Positions 6,147-12,240 of a stretch of DNA of 15,833 bases are shown piece after piece. Source of the stretch: Rhodospirillales bacterium (GTDB lineage Bacteria; Pseudomonadota; Gammaproteobacteria; Steroidobacterales; Rariloculaceae); assembly GCA_024640665.1 (NCBI GenBank), contig JAHEEO010000042.1, positions 1-15,833 of the forward strand, written 5' to 3'. A program made the position numbers and the translations under genes. Positions within the stretch are counted from its first letter, which is position 1. Each line of letters starts with the position of its first letter. The notes beneath the pieces were generated by a model. The model did not search any database and was not told where the DNA came from. It saw only the letters and a program-made list of their open reading frames with translations.

Positions 6147-7011
6147 CACGATACGCCTTGCTGCTTGCGCTTCGATTCTGCTCGGTGCGCAATTGATGGC
6201 GCAGCCGCGAAGCGCAACTGGGGCTCGGCCGTGGACGATCGGTGTGGCTGCACAAACCGATGACCAGTCGAGTAGCGGCGAATCTCTTTCCTTCGGAATC
6301 AGCTTGGCGGAAAAGACCTGGTTGTCTTTATTCGCCGCAACTACGAGTTCTCCAGTGGAGCGCGCCGATGTTTCTGCGGACACGTTCGTTGTCGCTCTTG
6401 ACCGTCGCTTCGAGGCAGTGGGGTTTACGCTGGAGGCGGAGCAATGGGGTGACTCAGGTGCCATAGAGTCCATTGATTTATCGAGCAGTGTCTATTGGCA
6501 AAATGACAGGCTCAGGCTGGAAATCGGCATAGAGCAGCGAGATATCGATATCACGCTGACGCCTGCTTTGCTCAACGATAGATTCAGATCGCGCAAAGTT
6601 CCGCTGACCGCGGATGGGCGTTGGTTTTCACTGCGTGCAAGCGTAACCGATCGTGTCGACCTGCTTTACGAATACCAGACTAACGACTATTCCCGGAATC
6701 TAGCCGTTGTGCCGCGCGTCGACGCACTGAATCTGCTGAGTACTTCTACACTCACGCTGGCCAATAGTTTTCTCAGCGAAATCCAGTCGGTCGGTATCGA
6801 AATTTCTATTGGCGAAAAACTATTGAGCTTGAGCGCCGATAAAGATCGTTCGGCTGTCGATCGCACATCTCTTACAAGCATTGGCGCGGCAATCATACTG
6901 CCTGTGGCAAATCGTGTAGACCTTGAGTTCAGCTTAGGGCGTAGTGATTCGGAACTGTTCAACGCTGGCTCTTATGCCGGCATCGCGTTCATGTTTTACG
7001 GTGGCGCCTGA
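6133..7011 (+). CDS. Secreted protein of unknown function, probable outer-membrane beta-barrel
   Basis: I do not recognise this 292-residue protein. It opens with a Sec signal peptide: hydrophobic LAACASILLGAQLMA, probably cut near residue 23 (LMA-Q). The mature part is rich in short alternating polar/hydrophobic stretches such as WLSLFAAT, RLRLEIGIEQ, WFSLRASVTD and RVDLEFSLGR, separated by Asp/Ser/Asn turns. It has very few cysteines (one, in the signal). This pattern suggests amphipathic beta-strands of an outer-membrane barrel, perhaps 10-14 strands. The last residues (FMFYGGA) do not end in the aromatic residue typical of BAM substrates, which is a point against. It overlaps uppP by 14 bp without its own Shine-Dalgarno, suggesting coupled translation, and overlaps cca tail to tail by 16 bp. 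Confidence 0.75.
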   Translation: MSWPNTIRLAACASILLGAQLMAQPRSATGARPWTIGVAAQTDDQSSSGESLSFGISLAEKTWLSLFAATTSSPVERADVSADTFVVALDRRFEAVGFTLEAEQWGDSGAIESIDLSSSVYWQNDRLRLEIGIEQRDIDITLTPALLNDRFRSRKVPLTADGRWFSLRASVTDRVDLLYEYQTNDYSRNLAVVPRVDALNLLSTSTLTLANSFLSEIQSVGIEISIGEKLLSLSADKDRSAVDRTSLTSIGAAIILPVANRVDLEFSLGRSDSELFNAGSYAGIAFMFYGGA

Positions 7012-8234
7012 ACTTCTGTTAATGCCCGAGTGACCGCCAGACGCTGGGCATCACGGATGGCAGTGCCGATAGCCGCACCTTCCAGTTGATCGATACCGGG
7101 AATCGTTTCACGCTGCACTGCCGCCGCGGTCTTTGCGGCGAGCTTGATCGTAGCGGCTTGTGGATACGCGCTGTTCTCCAGTCCGAGCCGGCCGCGGGCG
7201 TCTGCTTCGCAGGCAACCAAGATTTTTTCAAGTCGGTCGGGTTGGCGGATCCCATCCAGCTTGATTACGAGGTCAAAAACACTACCGGGACGCATTTCGT
7301 TTGCGCGATGCACGCTGCCATGGTGTGCGGCCACTAAGTCAGCGAGCTGACGAAGTTTGGTGGGCACCGGAAAGCGCGCACAAAAATCTCTTATAAGCTC
7401 GACTGAGCGCTGTTCATGGCCGCGATGTTTCGGCAGCGCTTCCTTTGGTGTAGTGCCTTTGCCGAGGTCGTGCGTCAGAACGGCAAACCTAGTCTCGAGA
7501 TCGTCGGACAGCTGTGCTGCGACCTTCAGAGTCAGTAGTAAGTGCGCGCCGGTGTCGATCTCCGGGTGCCAGCGTTCCGGTTGCGGCACGCCGAACAGGC
7601 GATCGAGCTCCGGAAAGACGACTTTCAATGCGTTCGTACTGCGAAGCACGTCGAAGAACACATCCGGTCGTTGAGTCATCAAGGCCTTGCTCGTTTCTAG
7701 CCATACGCGTTCTGGTTTCAAGGCTTCGAGCTCGCCAGACGCGGCCATGGTGCGCATTAAGGCCAGTGTTTCCGGCGCCACCGTAAATCCGAATTGATAA
7801 AATCTGGCAGCAAACCGTGCGACGCGGAGCACGCGCAGTGGGTCCTCACCGAAAGCGGGTGAGACGTGACGCAACAGTCTCGCGTTTAAATCTGCGACGC
7901 CGTTGTATGGATCGATGAGCCGGCCTGCGCCGTCTTGGGCTATTGCGTTGATCGTTAGATCTCGGCGCAGTAAGTCTTCTTCCAGCGTAATTGACGCCCC
8001 GGCATCGACTTCGAACCCGGTGTAACCTGGCCCTGTCTTCCGTTCGGTTCTCGCCAGCGCGTACTCTTCTCCGGATTGCGGATGCAGGAATACTGGAAAT
8101 TCTTGGCCAACCTGTTTGAAGCCTTCGGCTAGCAGCGTCTTAGCGGATGCACCTACGACAACCCAATCGCGCTCTATGACGGGTTCGCCGAGCAGAGCAT
8201 CGCGCACCGCTCCACCGACTAGATATATTTGCAT
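6996..8234 (-). CDS. cca: CCA tRNA nucleotidyltransferase, multifunctional (HD domain)
   Basis: Cca adds or repairs the 3'-CCA end of tRNAs. The protein has 412 residues, the same as E. coli Cca, and is similar along its length. The nucleotidyltransferase head has YLVGGAVRDALLG (4-16) and ERDWVVVGAS (21-30). Next come FPVFLHPQSGEEYALARTERK and RRDLTINAIAQD. The neck has GEDPLRVLRVARFAARF. The HD phosphohydrolase domain has WHPEIDTGAHLLLTL and THDLGKG. One oddity is that the catalytic Asp-x-Asp of E. coli (Asp21/Asp23) is Glu21-Arg-Asp23 here. The ATG at 8234 is the family start although no strong Shine-Dalgarno is visible. It diverges from the aminopeptidase gene over 43 bp. Confidence 0.96.
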   Translation of the reverse strand: MQIYLVGGAVRDALLGEPVIERDWVVVGASAKTLLAEGFKQVGQEFPVFLHPQSGEEYALARTERKTGPGYTGFEVDAGASITLEEDLLRRDLTINAIAQDGAGRLIDPYNGVADLNARLLRHVSPAFGEDPLRVLRVARFAARFYQFGFTVAPETLALMRTMAASGELEALKPERVWLETSKALMTQRPDVFFDVLRSTNALKVVFPELDRLFGVPQPERWHPEIDTGAHLLLTLKVAAQLSDDLETRFAVLTHDLGKGTTPKEALPKHRGHEQRSVELIRDFCARFPVPTKLRQLADLVAAHHGSVHRANEMRPGSVFDLVIKLDGIRQPDRLEKILVACEADARGRLGLENSAYPQAATIKLAAKTAAAVQRETIPGIDQLEGAAIGTAIRDAQRLAVTRALTEVQAPP

Positions 8235-8277
8235 GAGTCGATCATACCGCAGTCGCTTCGCGTGCTAAGGTCGAAAA

Positions 8278-9354
8278 ATGAGACTCATTGCTTCGATCCT
8301 TGCGCTCACGCTGTTCGTGATGGTCCTGCCGAGTTGCAGTCTGCCGTTTTATTGGCAGGCTGCGAGCGGGCAAATGGAATTATTGCGGAAGCGCGTTGCA
8401 ATCGAACGCATTCTCGAAGACCCCGCTGCCGAAGGTTCCTTGAAGGACGCGCTGCGCGTTGTGGCGGAGATTCGCGAGTTTGCCATTACTGAGCTGCAGC
8501 TTCCGGATAATGGTAGCTACACCAGTTATGCAGATCTTGGCCGTCCATACGTAGTTTGGAATGTTGTCGCAGCCGAAGAGTTTTCGGTTGAGCCACAGCA
8601 GTGGTGCTTTCCGTTCGCGGGTTGCGTCAGCTATCGTGGATTTTTCAAGCGGGAGAAAGCCACGGCGTTTGAGCGCACCCTCGCGGTAGAGGGCTTAGAT
8701 ACATACTCCGGCGGATCGAGCGCTTATTCCACGCTCGGGTATTTTGCAGATCCGGTGCTGAATACGATGCTGGCGCCAAGCAGCGATGCGATTGCAGCGT
8801 TGCTGTTTCACGAGCTTGCCCACCAGAAACTGTATGTGAAAGGTGATAGTGAATTGAGCGAAGCTTTTGCCAGCACAGTTGAAGAGTTCGGGACCCGCGC
8901 GTGGTTAAAGCGGCAGCACAATGCCGAGGGCATCGCCCGTTACGAACAGCGCTTATCTGAGCGTGCTGCCTTTGCGGAACTGGTTGCGGCTGCGCAGCAG
9001 CGCCTCGGCGCCATTTATGCGCTTGATCTCACGGCCGAACGTAAACGTGCTGCCAAAGCTGCCGCGTTAGAACAGATGCTGACTGACTACGCCGCAGCCA
9101 AGATGTCTGGTGCGATGTCGAGCGCATATGATGCTTGGTTCGCGCAACCGCTAAACAACGCCGTCTTGGCCTCAGTCGCGACTTATCGGCGCTGGGTGCC
9201 TGCGCTGCGCTGGCGGCTCGAAACCCGCGGTCTAAAGCAGTTCTATGCCGACGTGACAGCGCTGGCAGCGCAGGATATTGAATTGCGGACAGTGGCGCTT
9301 GAGTCCTGGGCCGTAGCTGCTTCAGCGGCCGGAGATGCGCCGGATGCGGGTTAG
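8278..9354 (+). CDS. Putative zinc aminopeptidase lipoprotein (PF10023 / COG4324 family)
   Basis: A 358-residue exported protein of the predicted aminopeptidase family. It begins with a signal sequence (MRLIASILALTLFVMVLPSC) whose end LPSC resembles a lipobox, so Cys20 may be lipidated; the Pro at -2 is unusual. Conserved family segments are YVVWNVVAAEEFSVEP (91-106), CFPFAGCVSYRGFF (110-123), DTYSGGSSAYSTLGYFADP (141-159) and the metal site HELAH (178-182), followed by SEAFAST (194-200), where Glu195 is the likely third zinc ligand. The C-terminal third is helical and Ala-rich. AAGG lies 7 nt upstream of the ATG. It converges with the SDR gene, overlapping by 33 bp. Peptidase activity is predicted from motifs only; substrate unknown. 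Confidence 0.88.
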   Translation: MRLIASILALTLFVMVLPSCSLPFYWQAASGQMELLRKRVAIERILEDPAAEGSLKDALRVVAEIREFAITELQLPDNGSYTSYADLGRPYVVWNVVAAEEFSVEPQQWCFPFAGCVSYRGFFKREKATAFERTLAVEGLDTYSGGSSAYSTLGYFADPVLNTMLAPSSDAIAALLFHELAHQKLYVKGDSELSEAFASTVEEFGTRAWLKRQHNAEGIARYEQRLSERAAFAELVAAAQQRLGAIYALDLTAERKRAAKAAALEQMLTDYAAAKMSGAMSSAYDAWFAQPLNNAVLASVATYRRWVPALRWRLETRGLKQFYADVTALAAQDIELRTVALESWAVAASAAGDAPDAG

Positions 9355-10296
9355 CTGGGGTTCTCGAGCGTCTAATATTTGATGTGCTGCTGCGCGGAAT
9401 TCTCGCGGCTTGATGCCGAGCCGCGCAAAGCCGTTTTTCGAGCAAACGCTCGCTACCGTCAACGAACGAAAGTTGTCCAGCGAGAATGGTTTCCCCGGCA
9501 CTAAGTAATCGCAGACAAAGGCCTGGGCAAAGCCGACCGAATCCGGCAATGGAATGATGAGTCGCTTGAGTCCCAACGTATCACGAATAAACGTCACGAT
9601 TTGCTGCAGCGTCAGTGTGTCGGGTCCGCACAGTTCGTAAGTTTGGTCGATTGCCTTTTCATCAGTTAGGGCGCGGGTAATTGCGTTGACGACGTCGTCA
9701 ACGTGCACCGGCGCGAATCTGGCGGTCGGCTTCGGCAGAGGCAGAAGAGGGCTCAATTGGAGGAGTTTTCCGAAGCGGTTCAGAAACGAATCATGCGGGC
9801 CATAAACAACCGAGGGTTGAAAAATTGTGTGGTGAATGCCGTGTTGGCGGCCTGCAGCGATGATTTGTTCGGCTTGGCCTTTGGTTCGCAAATAGTGGCT
9901 CGGCCCACGTTCCGCGCTGGCTTTCAGTGCGCTGACTTGAACGACTCGGCGAATGCCGAGTTCTGCGCAGGCCTCGATCAGCGATTCGGCCAGCGCAACA
10001 TGCGCGCGCTCAAATCCTTTTCCGCTGTGCCCGCGTTCATTGAGAATTCCAACTAGATTGATCACGGTGCCGCATTGCTGCATGAGGCGAACAAGGGACT
10101 TAGTGTCGACCTGGTTATAAATGCGCAGTTGCACACCGGGTGAAGCGAGCAGTGGGCGGTCCCGCGCGGGATTGCGGGTCGGTACTAGGATGTCGTATCC
10201 CGCTTGTGCCAGCCGGTGACATAGCCGCTGTCCTATAAAGCCGGTGCCGCCGAGGACACAAATTCGCGAGTCAAGATTCGCGCGCCTGCTCAACAT
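9322..10296 (-). CDS. NDUFA9-like atypical SDR, NAD(P)-binding
   Basis: A 324-residue NAD(P)-binding Rossmann protein of the atypical SDR group often annotated as complex I NDUFA9 family or nucleoside-diphosphate-sugar epimerase-like. The nucleotide loop is VLGGTGFIGQ (14-23), then NLVGIL (80-85), VQVSALKA (119-126) with Ser122, and HYLRTKGQAE (134-143) with the Tyr135-x3-Lys139 pair. FQPSVVYGPHDSFLNRF and FAPVHVDDVVNAI are typical of this family. Bacterial members are generally stand-alone enzymes of unknown function. The ATG at 10296 lies 18 bp after the degQ stop with no strong Shine-Dalgarno, so it is probably the second gene of a degQ operon. The 3' end overlaps the aminopeptidase gene by 33 bp. 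Confidence 0.88.
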   Translation of the reverse strand: MLSRRANLDSRICVLGGTGFIGQRLCHRLAQAGYDILVPTRNPARDRPLLASPGVQLRIYNQVDTKSLVRLMQQCGTVINLVGILNERGHSGKGFERAHVALAESLIEACAELGIRRVVQVSALKASAERGPSHYLRTKGQAEQIIAAGRQHGIHHTIFQPSVVYGPHDSFLNRFGKLLQLSPLLPLPKPTARFAPVHVDDVVNAITRALTDEKAIDQTYELCGPDTLTLQQIVTFIRDTLGLKRLIIPLPDSVGFAQAFVCDYLVPGKPFSLDNFRSLTVASVCSKNGFARLGIKPREFRAAAHQILDAREPQLTRIRRISGR

Positions 10297-10314
10297 GATG
10301 TCTGCCGTCTCGAG

Positions 10315-11688
10315 TTACGGTAACAAAACGATTGAATCGCGGTTGCCACGGCGCACCAGCGCAATGACGCCATTCGGGGAGTTTCTGACGACCGCTTCTG
10401 CTTGTGCCAATGTTGTCACGCGCTGACGATTGAGCCGCAGCACCAGATCGCCGCGCCTGAGTCCGGCAGCGGCAGCACTGCCACCTTCTTCAATCTCGAT
10501 GACACGCAGTCCGACAATACCGCCGCCACCTTCGTCCGGCTCGAGTACGACACCAGGAAATACTTGATCTCGGCTGATCTCAGGTTCTGGGGACTGGATT
10601 TCTGCGGCCCTGTCGGCGACGACAGCGCCGAGTACAGCCGTCGTCTGTTGCGTTGTCCCGTCGCGGATGAAATCAATTTCGACTGTATCGCCGGGGCGAT
10701 GCAGTCCGATCATATTGCGCAAGCTGTCGGGTCCAGCCACTGGTCTACCATCAACCGCAATGATGACATCTTGAATCTGCAGCCCCGCCGCTTCTGCGGC
10801 AGAGCTAGGTGTTATGTCAGTCACGAATGCGCCGGCCGTATCGTTTAGCCCGTATTGTTCAACCAGGCTGCGTGTGATCCGGCTGATTTGGACGCCGAGC
10901 AGGCCGCGTTGAACTTCGCCATATTCGACGAGTTGATCCATGACATTGCGGGCCATACCGATTGGGATCGCAAAGCCGATGCCGATATTGCCGCCACCTC
11001 GCGAAATGATGGCCGAATTGATGCCGACAAGCTCACCATTCAGCGTGACGAGAGCGCCGCCGGAGTTGCCGGGATTTATAGACGCATCGGTTTGAATGAA
11101 GTCTTCATACGCCGAGCGATCAGGATTGACCCCGTTTCGACCGAGCCCGCTGACGATGCCTGAGGTGACGGTATGCGAAAAGCCGAACGGGTTGCCGATG
11201 GCGACGACAAAATCACCTACGCGCAGCGAGTCGGAATCACCGAGACGGATTTCCGAAAGGTTTTCGATATCAATTTTTACCACTGCAAGATCAGAAGCCT
11301 GGTCTGATCCAATGACGGTGGCGGTTGCGGCCCGGTCGTCAAACAGCGTAACGGTAATTTCATCCGCATTTTCGATCACGTGATGATTGGTCAGGATAAG
11401 GCCCTTGCTTGCGTCGACGATGACGCCTGAGCCTGCGCCCTGCACGGGTCTTGGCTGCGGTTCCAGAAAGCCCCTGAAGAAGGGGTTTTCGGCGAGCGGG
11501 TTGCTGACCTGCGGCGTGCTGCTGACGGAAATATTCACGACTGATGGAGAGACGGATTCGATCATCGGTGCAAGCGAGGTGACTATCTGTGCCGATAGCG
11601 TCTCTGCCCAGATAATGTTGAGCGTCAATAAGGCTGTGGCACCCATCGTAAAAAGGGCCTGCGCGGCGCGCTGCTTCGTTGAAGTCAT
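10315..11688 (-). CDS. degQ: Periplasmic Do-family serine protease, DegQ type
   Basis: A 457-residue trypsin-fold protease/chaperone with two PDZ domains, acting on misfolded envelope proteins. A signal peptide (KQRAAQALFTMGATALLTLN, then IIWA) ends near residue 28-34. The catalytic triad is His103 in TNHHV, Asp133 in ASDLAVV and Ser209 in GNSGGAL (numbered from the ATG at 11688). PDZ1 covers about 260-350 (RGLLGVQISRI onwards) and PDZ2 about 380-457. The loop between NPFFRGF and GAGSGVI is short, as in DegQ/MucD rather than DegP. A GTG at 11703 would add five residues; neither start has a clear Shine-Dalgarno. The NDUFA9-like gene follows after 18 bp. To the other side lies the large nrdJ control region. 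Confidence 0.94.
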   Translation of the reverse strand: MTSTKQRAAQALFTMGATALLTLNIIWAETLSAQIVTSLAPMIESVSPSVVNISVSSTPQVSNPLAENPFFRGFLEPQPRPVQGAGSGVIVDASKGLILTNHHVIENADEITVTLFDDRAATATVIGSDQASDLAVVKIDIENLSEIRLGDSDSLRVGDFVVAIGNPFGFSHTVTSGIVSGLGRNGVNPDRSAYEDFIQTDASINPGNSGGALVTLNGELVGINSAIISRGGGNIGIGFAIPIGMARNVMDQLVEYGEVQRGLLGVQISRITRSLVEQYGLNDTAGAFVTDITPSSAAEAAGLQIQDVIIAVDGRPVAGPDSLRNMIGLHRPGDTVEIDFIRDGTTQQTTAVLGAVVADRAAEIQSPEPEISRDQVFPGVVLEPDEGGGGIVGLRVIEIEEGGSAAAAGLRRGDLVLRLNRQRVTTLAQAEAVVRNSPNGVIALVRRGNRDSIVLLP

Positions 11689-11778
11689 GTTGAGTCTTAT
11701 CACCCGTGTAATGCTGGCGCGTTAATTTCACCGGCTGTCGCGATCACACCACAGCGGCACTCATGCGTCCATTGTATG

Positions 11779-11793
11779 CCGACAAAGTGTCGG
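11779..11793. promoter_or_regulatory. Inverted repeat CCGACA-AAG-TGTCGG, possible degQ operator
   Basis: A perfect 6-bp inverted repeat with a 3-bp centre lies about 90 bp upstream of the degQ start. On the minus strand a TACAAT -10-like hexamer (11776-11771) begins three bases after it, so the repeat would fill the spacer of a possible degQ promoter. The -35 is poor. I do not recognise the operator. Confidence 0.25.
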
Positions 11794-11847
11794 GTGTACC
11801 GTAGATGTGACTATGTCTAGCTTTGCGTGCGATATCGGTCGAATTCT

Positions 11848-11856
11848 TGTGGATAA
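11848..11856 (-). promoter_or_regulatory. DnaA box (TTATCCACA)
   Basis: The minus strand reads TTATCCACA, the exact high-affinity DnaA box consensus. DnaA controls the nrdAB reductase operon in E. coli through boxes in its promoter, so a box upstream of a reductase gene is functionally sensible. It is 393 bp upstream of nrdJa. A single 9-bp match can also occur by chance. Confidence 0.5.
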
Positions 11857-11893
11857 CGTGTGCAAAACCAGCGTATAAGCTGGGGCTTTTTAA

Positions 11894-11909
11894 CCACAAG
11901 ATGTAGTGG
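11894..11909. promoter_or_regulatory. NrdR-like box (distal)
   Basis: CCACAAGATGTAGTGG matches 12 of 16 positions of the NrdR box consensus acaCwAtATaTwGtgt, including the core CwA and TwG. It lies 38 bp after the DnaA box and 176 bp upstream of the stronger proximal box. A TATAAG hexamer (11874-11879) sits just before it and might be the -10 of a second promoter. Confidence 0.45.
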
Positions 11910-12029
11910 TAATAGATTTTTCAGCGATATCCCGTAGATGCAAAAAAAATTCCCAATGAATCTGAGGAAAAGCTCATAACTAATTGAATATCTGTGTATT
12001 ATTAACTTTCAAAAGATCGCCATAAATCC

Positions 12030-12058
12030 TTGACAGAACGCCTTTTGCGGCATAATCT
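12030..12058 (+). promoter_or_regulatory. sigma70-type promoter of nrdJa
   Basis: TTGACA (12030-12035, perfect -35), a 17-bp spacer and TAATCT (12053-12058, 5 of 6 to TATAAT allowing one mismatch at position 2-3 or 5) form the best promoter in the window. The predicted start is about 12064-12066, leaving a leader of roughly 175 nt before the nrdJa ATG. Confidence 0.7.
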
Positions 12059-12062
12059 ACAT

Positions 12063-12093
12063 ATCAGCTACACAACATCTTGTGTTAGCTGAT
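12063..12093 (+). repeat. Long inverted repeat at the predicted nrdJa transcription start
   Basis: ATCAGCTACACAA, a CATC centre, then TTGTGTTAGCTGAT: the arms pair over 13 bases with a single extra A in the right arm. The element begins at the predicted +1, so it contains a DNA-level operator (the NrdR box in its middle) and would also fold into a long hairpin at the 5' end of the mRNA. Confidence 0.7.
12070..12085. promoter_or_regulatory. NrdR box (proximal)
   Basis: ACACAACATCTTGTGT matches 14 of 16 positions of the NrdR consensus acaCwAtATaTwGtgt; only the central t and a positions differ. It begins 12 bp after the -10 hexamer, at about +5, a position suited to repression by NrdR, the zinc-finger/ATP-cone repressor of bacterial reductase genes. 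NrdR boxes usually occur as pairs about 31 bp apart; I see no good partner at that distance. Confidence 0.65.
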
Positions 12094-12240
12094 TTCTAAG
12101 CAACTAACGCTATATCGGGGCTGGTTCGGCACGCTCTTGGGGGAGTTTTTGCCCTTCCGGAACTGCGACGGATGCGAAGAAATCGTGGGAATCGGGGTTA
12201 GCCAATCGGCTTAATTTAAGTTAGCGAGTCAGGGAATTCG

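Larger units (their letters stand above)
11689..12240. promoter_or_regulatory. Divergent control region degQ / nrdJa
   Basis: This stretch of about 550 bp has no credible gene. The degQ-proximal third (to about 11830) has normal base composition and contains a 15-bp inverted repeat. The middle (about 11900-12060) is AT-rich, with runs such as CAAAAAAAATT. It contains an exact DnaA box, two NrdR-like boxes and a sigma70 promoter for nrdJa, each listed separately. The last 150 bp is GC-normal leader with short possible hairpins (for example TTAGCC-AATC-GGCTTAA at 12198-12214) but no recognised riboswitch. The nrdJa ATG has AGGGA 5 nt upstream. Confidence 0.7.

Noticed and set aside
11877..11890. 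Terminator-like AAGC-TGGG-GCTT followed by T residues upstream of nrdJa
   Set aside because: The stem is only 4 bp and no gene ends nearby on the plus strand.
11840..12060. Replication origin (DnaA box next to an AT-rich stretch)
   Set aside because: Only one exact DnaA box is present, the other candidates are weak (for example TAATACACA at 12001-11993), and no dnaA/dnaN/gidA genes are near. A reductase promoter is the simpler reading.
12064..12240. Adenosylcobalamin riboswitch in the nrdJ leader
   Set aside because: It would fit a B12-dependent enzyme, and the leader is about 175 nt, but I find no B12 box (GCCACTG) or the conserved GGGAA/GGTG core in order; control by NrdR boxes explains the region better. 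A covariance-model search (Rfam cobalamin) would settle it.
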